Assembly (NCBI GenBank): GCA_029248745.1
Contig: JAQWIT010000020.1
Coordinates: 1 to 64,000 of the forward strand
DNA: 64,000 nt
Reading direction: 5' to 3'
Source: Gammaproteobacteria bacterium
GTDB taxonomy: Bacteria > Pseudomonadota > Gammaproteobacteria > Nitrosococcales > Methylophagaceae
In this document: piece by piece, positions 56,764 through 64,000 of the stretch
Layout of the letters: the number at the start of each line of letters is the position of its first letter
Position numbering within the stretch: position 1 is the stretch's first letter
Made by a program: the position numbers and the translations under genes
The notes under the pieces: model-generated
The model's input: only the letters and a program-made list of their open reading frames with translations
Databases searched by the model: none
Told to the model about the DNA's origin: nothing

Positions 56764-59600
56764 TATTGACATGCCTCGCAATCTGGTTCGAGAATCGAAC
56801 AGGCTTTCGGTGCATCCAACCCTTCACCTAAGACCAGTTCATCTGCTGCAGCGGCTGTTGAAACCGGCGCAATCGTTGCCATGGGTTTTGAACTACTGGT
56901 TTTTTCAGCAGCGGTGGCACCCATTGAGCGTAAGTAGTAGGTTGTTTTTAAACCGCGTACCCAGGCCAGTTTATATAGGTTATCCATCGTCTTACCTGAT
57001 GGTTCTGCCATATAAAGGTTCAAGCTTTGAGCCTGATCTAGCCATTTTTGACGACGTGATGCGGCTTCAATTAACCAACGCGCATCCATTTCAAAAGCAG
57101 TGGTGTACAGCGCTTTTAACTCATCTGGGATACGGTCGATTTGTTGCAAGCTACCATCGTAGTATTTGAGGTCATTGATCATAACTTCATCCCACAAATT
57201 CAGGGCTTTTAAGTCATCTACCATGTATGGGTTAATCACGGTAAACTCACCGGATAAATTCGATTTCACGAACAAGTTTTGGTAAGTTGGTTCAATCGAC
57301 TGACTTACACCACAAATATTAGAAATCGTCGCCGTTGGTGCAATGGCCATGGTATTGGAGTTACGCATGCCTTGTTCTTTGATTTTATTGCGTAAGCTAT
57401 CCCAATCTAAGGTTTGGCTCTCGTCTTGTTGCAGGTATTGACCACGGGCTTCTTTCAGGAGTTTAATAGAGTCAACGGGCATAATGCCTTTGCTCCATAG
57501 ACTACCTTGGTAAGAGCTATAAGTGCCACGCTCAATAGCTAAGTCAGATGAGGCTTCGATAGTGTAGTAACTAACGGCTTCCATTGACGTGTCAGCGAAG
57601 TTCACTGCTTCTTCACTGCTGTAGGGTAGACGCATTTTATACAAGGCATCTTGGAAGCCCATAATGCCCAACCCAACAGGACGGTGTTTCAAGTTAGAGT
57701 TACGCGCTTGGGGCACACTATAATAGTTATATTCAATAACATTATCCAACATCCGCATAGCGGTGGTGACAGTACGTTTTACTTTCTCTAAATCGAGTTT
57801 GCCGTCGACAATATGCTGTGGCAAGTTGACGCTGCCTAAGTTACAAACGGCAATCTCATCGTTTGAGGTGTTGAGTGTAATCTCAGTACACAGGTTTGAA
57901 CTGTGTACGACACCAACATGTCGCTGTGGGCTACGTAGGTTGCATGGATCTTTGAAGGTGACCCAAGGGTGACCTGTTTCAAACAACATACCTAACATTT
58001 TGCGCCAAAGATCGTTGGCAGGCATGGTTTTGAAGTTACGAATTTCGCCACGTTCAGCTTTGGCTTCATAGGCCGTATAAGCCGCTTCAAAATCAAGGCC
58101 AATTAAGTCGTGTAGGTCTGAGACTTCTTCTGGTGAGAATAATGTCCAATCACCATCTTCAGCCACACGCTTCATGAATAAATCAGGGATCCAGTTGGCC
58201 GTATTCATATCGTGAGTACGACGACGGTCATCACCTGTATTTTTACGCATATCGAGGAATTCTTCGATATCGATATGCCACGTTTCTAGGTAGGCACACA
58301 CCGCACCTTTGCGTTTACCACCCTGATTAACGGCAACAGCAGTGTCATTTGCGACTTTTAAGAAGGGCACCACACCTTGTGATTTACCATTGGTGCCTTT
58401 AATATGAGAACCCAAACCACGAACACGCGTCCAGTCATTACCCAAGCCACCGGCATATTTAGACAGGAGAGCATTATCGCGCATAGCGTTATAAATACCG
58501 CTTAAATCATCAGGCACCGTGGTGAGGTAACAAGAAGAAAGCTGAGGACGTAATGTGCCTGAGTTAAACAGGGTAGGCGTACTACTCATAAAGTCGAAAG
58601 ACGACAACAAATTGTAGAATTCAATGGCGCGAGTTTCACGGTCAATTTCATTAATCGCCAAGCCCATTGCGACACGCATATAAAAGGCTTGTGGCAATTC
58701 AAAACGGGTGCCATCTTGGTGAATGAAGTAACGGTCATACAATGTCTGTAAACCAAGATAAGTGAAGTTAAAGTCATTTTCTGGTTTAAGAGCATGGCCG
58801 AGTTTATCGAGATCGTATTGTGCTAAATCAGACGTGAGCAATTCATGGTCGATGGCACGGTGAATGTAGGTTACGAAGTAATCAGTATATTGATCCGCCA
58901 TCTCGCCTTGAGAGGCGTGACGTGAACCATTGTAAACATAACTTAGTGCTTCACGGCGGATACTATCCATTAATAAGCGGGCTGCGACGGTACTGTAGGC
59001 CGGATCTTTTTCGATAAAAGTACGGGCGGCCATGACTAAGGCTTTTTCAACATCGGCTTCTGCGACACCATCGAATAAATTTTGTTGGGTATCACGCAAG
59101 ATAGCTTGACCATCAACGGCAGTAACACCTTCACAGGCTTCATCGATTAGATGTTGCAGGCGAGCAATATTAAGTGGCTCGCTGTGACCTTCTGCAGTGG
59201 TGACATGAAGGTTATTATCACTAACAAGACTGGGATGCTTTTCTTCTTCCTCTGCACGCTTTTGAGCTTGTGATTCACGATAGAGTACATAAGCACGGGC
59301 TACTTTATATTCACCTTCACGCATCAAGGCCAATTCAACTTGGTCTTGAATGACTTCAATATGAACAGTGCCGGTTTCTTCTAGGCGACGATTTAAACTG
59401 CCAGCGATTTGTGCTGTGATCTTAGCGACGATTTCATGAATTCGACCGCTGTCCTGAGCGCCATCGCCCTCAACGGCTAAAAAAGCTTTAGTCACCGCGA
59501 CAGAAATTTTAGTGCCATCAAACGGGGTCAATTGGCCATTACGACGTATGACTCGATATTGAGAATCAGGAGAGGTGCTTGCTGTTGCTTCATTAGCCAT
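56763..59600 (-). CDS. nrdA: Class Ia ribonucleotide reductase large subunit
   Basis: 945 aa from the ATG chosen; a start 13 codons earlier is possible. Two ATP-cone-like domains appear to lie at the N-terminus (YRVIRRNGQLTPFDGTKISV, then LHVTTAEGHSEPLNIARLQH). The barrel has the cysteine in LSSCYLTTVPDD, the catalytic NLCTEITLNT and CNLGSVNLPQ. The C-terminal redox tail is CSILEPDCEACQ. The promoter region holds two NrdR-like boxes and a DnaA box. Confidence 0.96.
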   Translation of the reverse strand: MANEATASTSPDSQYRVIRRNGQLTPFDGTKISVAVTKAFLAVEGDGAQDSGRIHEIVAKITAQIAGSLNRRLEETGTVHIEVIQDQVELALMREGEYKVARAYVLYRESQAQKRAEEEEKHPSLVSDNNLHVTTAEGHSEPLNIARLQHLIDEACEGVTAVDGQAILRDTQQNLFDGVAEADVEKALVMAARTFIEKDPAYSTVAARLLMDSIRREALSYVYNGSRHASQGEMADQYTDYFVTYIHRAIDHELLTSDLAQYDLDKLGHALKPENDFNFTYLGLQTLYDRYFIHQDGTRFELPQAFYMRVAMGLAINEIDRETRAIEFYNLLSSFDFMSSTPTLFNSGTLRPQLSSCYLTTVPDDLSGIYNAMRDNALLSKYAGGLGNDWTRVRGLGSHIKGTNGKSQGVVPFLKVANDTAVAVNQGGKRKGAVCAYLETWHIDIEEFLDMRKNTGDDRRRTHDMNTANWIPDLFMKRVAEDGDWTLFSPEEVSDLHDLIGLDFEAAYTAYEAKAERGEIRNFKTMPANDLWRKMLGMLFETGHPWVTFKDPCNLRSPQRHVGVVHSSNLCTEITLNTSNDEIAVCNLGSVNLPQHIVDGKLDLEKVKRTVTTAMRMLDNVIEYNYYSVPQARNSNLKHRPVGLGIMGFQDALYKMRLPYSSEEAVNFADTSMEAVSYYTIEASSDLAIERGTYSSYQGSLWSKGIMPVDSIKLLKEARGQYLQQDESQTLDWDSLRNKIKEQGMRNSNTMAIAPTATISNICGVSQSIEPTYQNLFVKSNLSGEFTVINPYMVDDLKALNLWDEVMINDLKYYDGSLQQIDRIPDELKALYTTAFEMDARWLIEAASRRQKWLDQAQSLNLYMAEPSGKTMDNLYKLAWVRGLKTTYYLRSMGATAAEKTSSSKPMATIAPVSTAAAADELVLGEGLDAPKACSILEPDCEACQ

Positions 59601-59649
59601 ATTGAGAGAACCTTGCGTGAATATGAATAGTGTTATCAAAACAAGACAA

Positions 59650-59665
59650 CCACAACTTGTAGTGG
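59650..59665 (-). promoter_or_regulatory. NrdR-box-like site 1
   Basis: Palindromic 16-mer CCACAACTTGTAGTGG, about 50 bases upstream of the nrdA ATG. It is the weaker of two sites with starts 32 bases apart. Confidence 0.65.
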
Positions 59666-59681
59666 TTTGTCAGAATATAAA

Positions 59682-59697
59682 CCACAAGATAGTGTGT
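59682..59697 (-). promoter_or_regulatory. NrdR-box-like site 2
   Basis: CCACAAGATAGTGTGT, close to the NrdR palindrome pattern. The two sites are three helical turns apart, as NrdR pairs usually are. Confidence 0.75.
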
Positions 59698-59745
59698 TTT
59701 TTTAGAAATGGCAAGCGGTTTTCTGTGAACTTTTTGTGGGCAAAT

Positions 59746-59754
59746 TGTGGATAA
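59746..59754 (-). promoter_or_regulatory. DnaA box upstream of nrdAB
   Basis: TGTGGATAA on the plus strand, which is a perfect TTATCCACA on the nrdA strand. E. coli nrdAB also has DnaA boxes in its promoter. Confidence 0.7.
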
Positions 59755-59810
59755 CTTCTAGCGAGATTCCTGCAAGCAAGGCTGGCTGGGCTTTGGTGAC
59801 AAATGGTAGA

Positions 59811-59843
59811 AAAAAATCCTCCCCGAATTTTTTTTCGGAGAGG
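59811..59843 (-). terminator. Intrinsic terminator of bcp
   Basis: Stem CCTCCCCGAA / TTCGGAGAGG with one mismatch, flanked by A/T runs. On the bcp strand a T-rich run follows the stem. It is nine bases past the bcp stop. Confidence 0.85.
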
Positions 59844-59851
59844 AAAAAAGC

Positions 59852-60319
59852 TTATAAGGCGTTAACGGCGTCCAAGACTTCTTCTAAATGGGTCTTAACT
59901 TTGACGTTACGCCATTCTTGACGCAATACGCCTTTTTTATCGATTAAAAAAGTACTGCGCACAATACCCATATATTCACGGCCATAATTCTTTTTTAGCT
60001 TAATAACATCGAAAAGTTTACAAGCGGTTTCTTCTTTGTCTGAAAGTAATTCAAAAGGAAAGTTTTGTTTGGCTTTAAATCCTTCATGAACGCGCACACT
60101 GTCGCGGGAGACGCCGACAATAATGGCATCTTTAGCGGTAAAAGCATCTGTATGATCGCGAAAGTTTTGGCCTTCTAATGTACAGCCGGGCGTATTATCT
60201 TTAGGATAGAAATAGATAACAACATGCTTACCTGCTTGTTCAGATAGCCGAAAAATGGTGTCACCGGTACTTGGAAGCTCAAAATCAGGGACAGCTTGGT
60301 CAAGTGCAACTTGTTGCAT
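59852..60319 (-). CDS. bcp: Thioredoxin-dependent thiol peroxidase Bcp
   Basis: 155 aa from the [20 protein letters not shown]; the frame is open 18 codons further. The peroxidatic Cys46 is in [20 protein letters not shown]. The second cysteine usually five residues later is absent, so it is either 1-Cys or uses the Cys in [27 protein letters not shown] is typical. It is cytoplasmic, divergent from dapA. Confidence 0.92.
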   Translation of the reverse strand: MQQVALDQAVPDFELPSTGDTIFRLSEQAGKHVVIYFYPKDNTPGCTLEGQNFRDHTDAFTAKDAIIVGVSRDSVRVHEGFKAKQNFPFELLSDKEETACKLFDVIKLKKNYGREYMGIVRSTFLIDKKGVLRQEWRNVKVKTHLEEVLDAVNAL

Positions 60320-60437
60320 AAGACAATCCTTATTAGTAACAAAATCAAAAGAGCACACCATACACAACGACAAGGGATCTTGTCATCTTGCCCTGGCCAA
60401 CGTACCATTGCGGTTTATTTTTCGGAGACGTGCGGTC

Positions 60438-61316
60438 ATGTTTAGTGGCAGTATGGTAGCACTTGTCACGCCAATGACAGCAGATGGCTCAATTGATAGT
60501 GACAGCCTGCATAATTTAATTGAATTTCATATTGAGAGTGGTACTGACGCAATTGTAGCTGTCGGTACAACAGGTGAGTCTGCGACATTAACAGTGGCAG
60601 AGCATTGCGATGTGGTCGGTCAAGTGGTTAAACAAGTGAATGGCCGTATCCCTGTGATTGCTGGCACGGGTGCCAATTCTACGACAGAAGCCATTGAATT
60701 AACCCAGTATGCCAGAGATTTAGGTGTCGATGCAGCCTTGTTGGTAACACCCTATTATAATAGGCCAACACAAGAAGGTTTGTATCAACATTATAAAGCC
60801 ATCGCAGAAGCAGTTGATGTACCCCAAATTCTTTACAATGTCCCAAGCCGTACGGCATGTGACCTATTACCTGAAACGGTTGCACGTTTAGCGGATATTC
60901 CCAGTATTATTGGTATCAAAGAAGCAACCGGCGATTTGAGCCGAGTTGAACAAATTAATACTTTATGCCAAACAAAGATGGAACTCTACACTGGCGAAGA
61001 TGCTAATACAGTAGACTTTATTCTGGCCGGAGGCCAAGGTGTGATTTCAGTCACGGCAAATGTGGCGCCTGCAGCGATGCATGACATGTGTGCAGCGGCA
61101 TTGGATAATGATGAAATTGAGGCACGACAAATCAACAAAGATTTGGCTTTGTTACATCAAGGTCTATTTGTCGAAGCGAACCCGATCCCAGTAAAATGGG
61201 CCTTAGCAGAAATGGGTAAGATACCTACTGGGATTCGCTTGCCAATGACAGAGTTATCAGAACAATATCATCAGCCCGTGCGTGATGCACTTGTGGCTGC
61301 TAATGTATTAAATTAA
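60438..61316 (+). CDS. dapA: 4-hydroxy-tetrahydrodipicolinate synthase
   Basis: 292-aa Schiff-base aldolase of lysine and peptidoglycan precursor synthesis. Seen are [53 protein letters not shown], the catalytic lysine in [15 protein letters not shown] and [17 protein letters not shown] chose the ATG at the family start behind CGGAGACG; the long open frame upstream overlaps bcp and is not used. Confidence 0.96.
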   Translation: MFSGSMVALVTPMTADGSIDSDSLHNLIEFHIESGTDAIVAVGTTGESATLTVAEHCDVVGQVVKQVNGRIPVIAGTGANSTTEAIELTQYARDLGVDAALLVTPYYNRPTQEGLYQHYKAIAEAVDVPQILYNVPSRTACDLLPETVARLADIPSIIGIKEATGDLSRVEQINTLCQTKMELYTGEDANTVDFILAGGQGVISVTANVAPAAMHDMCAAALDNDEIEARQINKDLALLHQGLFVEANPIPVKWALAEMGKIPTGIRLPMTELSEQYHQPVRDALVAANVLN

Positions 61317-62371
61317 TGATGAGTGATATTAAAAATATGAATGTTAATCGTATTAAACAGGCAGTGATCTTGGTATTGCTTGCAGGTTTTATTTCAGGCT
61401 GTAGCTCCATCGCAGCTTTGGATGAAATCGTTAAAGATAATAGCCAAAAATACCAAAAAGCAACGGTGTTACCACCATTAGATGTACCGCCTGATTTAAG
61501 TACCTCTCGCATTAATGATGAGTTTGCAGAAGATGATGATGGCAGTACTTATACCGAATATTCTAAGTCTGCGGAAAATCCATTGGCAGCGAAATATAAT
61601 GTCACACCGAGCACTAAGCCAGCACTTATCGGTGATGGTACGACACGCCATTTAGCTGTTTATGGGCAGTCAGATTCAGTGTGGCAAACGATTATGGCAT
61701 TTTGGGAAAGTAAAGGTATCGATGTTGATCGCCAAGACCAAAGCATCGGTTTGATGGATACGGCCTCTGATGAAGATGGCTATGCTTATCGAACTCGTGT
61801 CGAAGCGGGTGATATTCCCAATGCACATAAGCTTTATATTAGTGCTGCTAATTTCGATGCTAACGAACAAAAGAACGAAGGCAAGTTAAGAGAATTAGCT
61901 GATTATATGGGCCAGTTACAGCGTAAAAAAAGGCAACAAGCTGCAGCTGTACAAAAGAGCAGCGGGCCATTAGCACCGATAGTATCAATTAGTGCGGTGA
62001 TCGTAGATGAGGCCAGTGATCATAAAGCACTGAAAGTCGACCGTGATTTTGAACAAGTCTGGCGTGGTGTAGGACGCGTTATTGATAGTAAATATTTTGT
62101 TGTACAAGATCGCGAACGTGACAAAGGCGTGTACTTTGTACAATACCTCGACCCATTTGTATTAGCTAAAAAAGTAGATGACAGTATTCTGGGTAAATTG
62201 GCATTCTGGGAAGATGAAATGGATAAAACACCAGAGCTGTTCTATTACATTAAGTTAGTTAATGACGATGCCGATACGAAGATTATTATCAAAGATATTG
62301 ATCAAGTGAGAACGTCTTCACCATCTGCACGCCGTTTGCTACGTCTTATTCAGGAAGAACTGGTCCGGTAA
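61316..62371 (+). CDS. bamC: Outer-membrane assembly lipoprotein BamC
   Basis: 351 aa. The lipoprotein signal ends LVLLAGFISGC. A disordered region follows (LPPLDVPPDLSTSRINDEFA), then two BamC helix-grip domains: SDSVWQTIMAFWESKGIDVD and VDRDFEQVWRGVGRVIDSKY. It is an accessory of the BAM beta-barrel assembly complex. The start codon shares its A with the dapA stop (TAATG), and it ends one base into the next gene. Confidence 0.92.
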   Translation: MMSDIKNMNVNRIKQAVILVLLAGFISGCSSIAALDEIVKDNSQKYQKATVLPPLDVPPDLSTSRINDEFAEDDDGSTYTEYSKSAENPLAAKYNVTPSTKPALIGDGTTRHLAVYGQSDSVWQTIMAFWESKGIDVDRQDQSIGLMDTASDEDGYAYRTRVEAGDIPNAHKLYISAANFDANEQKNEGKLRELADYMGQLQRKKRQQAAAVQKSSGPLAPIVSISAVIVDEASDHKALKVDRDFEQVWRGVGRVIDSKYFVVQDRERDKGVYFVQYLDPFVLAKKVDDSILGKLAFWEDEMDKTPELFYYIKLVNDDADTKIIIKDIDQVRTSSPSARRLLRLIQEELVR

Positions 62372-63132
62372 TGCGTTTTGCCTCGCTTGGCAGTGGTAGT
62401 CGAGGTAATGGCACACTTGTATCGCATGGTAATACAACGTTATTAGTGGATTGTGGCTTCTCTGCAAAAGAGGCAGAAAAACGGCTAGAGCAAGTTGCCT
62501 TATCAGCAAAAGACTTAACGGCGATAGTCGTAACGCATGAGCATGCTGATCATATCAATGGTGTTCGAGTCCTTGCACGTAAATACCAATTACCTATATA
62601 TGCAACCGCTGGAACGGCAGGGTGTTTAACAGCTGATCTAAAAGACTACATTCATGAGTTTAGCTGTCACGAACAGTTTGAAATTGATGATATAGAAATA
62701 AACCCATTTCCCGTGCCACATGATGCTCGTGAGCCCAGCCAGTTTGTGTTTAGTGATGGTGGTGCCAAAGTCGGTTTATTAACCGATGTAGGTATGATTA
62801 CACCGATTATTGAGCAGGCTTTGTCTGGATGTCAGGCGTTATTATTAGAAGCGAATCATGATTTAACGATGCTTGATAATGGTGAATACCCAGATCATTT
62901 AAAATACAGGGTGGGGAGTAAGATGGGGCACTTGAATAATCTGCAAGCCGGGTCTTTATTAAAGAAAATAGATACCACTGAATTACAACATATAATGGCG
63001 ATGCATTTAAGTGAGAAAAATAATCATCCTGATATTGTTAAAACCGTCTTTTCAGAAGCATTAGAATGTGAACAAGATTGGATCGGTATTGCAGATCAAA
63101 ACTTAGGTTTCACTTGGCGAGATATAGCATAA
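62371..63132 (+). CDS. YycJ-like metallo-beta-lactamase-fold hydrolase
   Basis: 253 aa. The start RFASLGSGSRGNGTLVSHGN is typical of the YycJ/WalJ group. The metal motif is VVTHEHADHINGVRVLARKY, further ligands lie in LLEANHD and MHLSEKNN. Relatives are 5'-exonucleases or repair-linked nucleases; the role here is unknown. It lies between bamC and purC as in other gammaproteobacteria. Confidence 0.87.
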   Translation: MRFASLGSGSRGNGTLVSHGNTTLLVDCGFSAKEAEKRLEQVALSAKDLTAIVVTHEHADHINGVRVLARKYQLPIYATAGTAGCLTADLKDYIHEFSCHEQFEIDDIEINPFPVPHDAREPSQFVFSDGGAKVGLLTDVGMITPIIEQALSGCQALLLEANHDLTMLDNGEYPDHLKYRVGSKMGHLNNLQAGSLLKKIDTTELQHIMAMHLSEKNNHPDIVKTVFSEALECEQDWIGIADQNLGFTWRDIA

Positions 63133-63159
63133 AGCTAAAAACAGGTAAAAGAGAGAACA

Positions 63160-63870
63160 ATGGAAAAAAGACAAGAGTTATATGCAGGTAAGGCAAAAAG
63201 CGTTTACAAAACTGATGATGATGATTTCGTCATCCTAAGTTTTAGAGATGATACATCTGCATTTGACGGTGAAAAAGTGGAACAACTCAGCCGTAAAGGC
63301 GAAGTCAATAATAAGTTCAACGCTTTTGTAATGGAGTATTTGCAAAAGTCAGGTATTCCAACGCATTTTGAACGCTTGCTTAATGCCAATGAATCATTGG
63401 TCAAAAGCATGGAAATGATGGCTGTCGAATGTGTTGTTCGAAATGTTGCGTCGGGGAGTTTATGTCGACGTCTTGGCGTAGAAGACGGCCTTGAATTATT
63501 GCCACCTGTTTTTGAGTTTTTTCTAAAAAATGATGCTTTACATGATCCAATGATCAATGAGTATCATATTGAAACGTTTGGTTGGGCGAAAGCAGAAGAT
63601 GTAACGATAATGAAAGCATTAACATTCAAAGTAAACGATGCCTTGCAAAAGCTTTTTTCAGATGCCGGGATGATACTTGTTGATTACAAGCTCGAATTTG
63701 GCTTATTTAAAGGTGAGGTTATTTTGGGTGATGAGTTCAGCCCAGATGGCTGCCGTTTATGGGATGCAGAAACACGTAAGAAGTTAGATAAAGATCGCTT
63801 CCGTCAAGGACTGGGGGGCGTGATTGAAGCCTATGAAGAAGTTGCACTTCGAATTGGTGTACCACTATAA
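63160..63870 (+). CDS. purC: SAICAR synthetase
   Basis: 236-aa phosphoribosylaminoimidazole-succinocarboxamide synthase. Seen are [72 protein letters not shown] and [20 protein letters not shown]. It is last in the dapA-bamC-MBL-purC run and followed by a terminator. Confidence 0.97.
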   Translation: MEKRQELYAGKAKSVYKTDDDDFVILSFRDDTSAFDGEKVEQLSRKGEVNNKFNAFVMEYLQKSGIPTHFERLLNANESLVKSMEMMAVECVVRNVASGSLCRRLGVEDGLELLPPVFEFFLKNDALHDPMINEYHIETFGWAKAEDVTIMKALTFKVNDALQKLFSDAGMILVDYKLEFGLFKGEVILGDEFSPDGCRLWDAETRKKLDKDRFRQGLGGVIEAYEEVALRIGVPL

Positions 63871-63901
63871 GCATTCACAATGCTAGATATGTTAGATACA
63901 A

Positions 63902-63927
63902 AAAAGCCGCGATGACTCGCGGCTTTT
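63902..63927. terminator. Terminator after purC
   Basis: Stem AAAAGCCGCGA / TCGCGGCTTTT with a TGAC loop, A- and T-runs on both sides. It separates purC from the gene ending on the opposite strand. Confidence 0.93.
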
Positions 63928-63955
63928 CTTTATGCTGGTTTTGCTAAATATTATA

Positions 63956-64000
63956 TTATTTACCAGCAAGTCTTCTTCTTGTTGCAACAAGGCCAGCTAA
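63956..64000 (-). CDS. C-terminal end of a likely PEP-CTERM protein (rest outside window)
   Basis: Fourteen codons and a TAA on the minus strand at the window edge: LAGLVATRRRLAGK. This is the hydrophobic end and Arg cluster found at the close of PEP-CTERM sorting signals, which exosortase cuts. The PEP motif itself would lie just outside. The convergent terminator supports a real gene end here. Confidence 0.5.
   Translation of the reverse strand, partial: LAGLVATRRRLAGK

Noticed and set aside
60255-60437. Longer dapA start
   Set aside because: The extension overlaps bcp on the opposite strand and lacks any family similarity; the ATG at 60438 has a ribosome site.

Overview
The window is a 64 kb stretch of AT-rich bacterial chromosome. 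Gene content and order suggest a gammaproteobacterium: hflD-mnmA, purM-purN beside a DUF2066/CDP-alcohol transferase/PerM/Hda run, dapA-bamC-MBL-purC, and nrdAB under NrdR-like boxes. Marine Thiotrichales/Piscirickettsiaceae-type bacteria (Methylophaga- or Cycloclasticus-like) are my best guess. This rests on general resemblance, not a search. No rRNA, tRNA, CRISPR array, intact insertion sequence or prophage was seen.

Layout. 1-4.3 kb: the end of lpdA, an orphan Dam-like methylase, argG, then a wrecked diguanylate cyclase. 4.3-7.5 kb: a nitroreductase, then purB with two coupled downstream genes. 7.7-13.6 kb: acnB, a broken lipoprotein, hflD, mnmA, nudJ and rluE. 13.8-18.4 kb: a SlyD-like FKBP, hexose-6-phosphate mutarotase, nudF, a DUF3108 protein, purN and purM. 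18.4-26.6 kb: a tightly overlapping rightward run of DUF2066, CDP-alcohol transferase, PerM, Hda, an RpfE-like protein and RecJ, followed by a DinG-type helicase. 26.6-33 kb: ppiC, a broken ChrR-like cupin, an EamA permease, S4 and HNH proteins, and the sodium-pumping oxaloacetate decarboxylase oadGAB. 33-39 kb: an RNase J-like nuclease, a flavoprotein, a peroxiredoxin, MOSC, LEA-2 and rhodanese proteins. 39-43.5 kb: an iron island (bfr, bfd, a broken azoreductase, an unknown gene) with four Fur-box-like sites. 43.5-48 kb: a PLP lyase, then a heavily decayed CHASE-GGDEF gene and other relics, with fpr. 48-53.6 kb: DNA repair (AlkA-like, Nth), a CNNM protein, dienelactone hydrolase, TusA-like protein, and a divergent DUF1326/DUF2182 pair. 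53.6-55.5 kb: a graveyard holding a histidine-kinase relic. 55.5-64 kb: nrdAB, bcp, dapA, bamC, an MBL hydrolase, purC, and at the edge the tail of what looks like a PEP-CTERM protein on the opposite strand.

The main theme is the contrast between clean housekeeping genes and about a dozen decayed accessory genes. Three signalling genes (GGDEF, CHASE-GGDEF, histidine kinase) are broken, as are a DUF1294 protein, a cupin, an azoreductase, a second PpiC and several small envelope proteins. The lesions are in-frame TAA, TAG and TGA codons, single-base shifts and one 14-bp tandem duplication. All three stop codons occur, so code reassignment does not explain them. Their restriction to accessory genes argues against random sequencing error. 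I read this as recent gene loss under relaxed selection, which would fit a narrowed or host-associated lifestyle (inference).

I did not find an unmistakable new multi-gene system. The best leads for undescribed biology are the cysteine-rich DUF1326/DUF2182 pair, the small four-repeat protein at 54.6-54.8 kb, the Fur-linked unknown gene at 43 kb, the His/Asp-rich exported protein at 53.2 kb and the rluE/nudJ overprinted basic tail.
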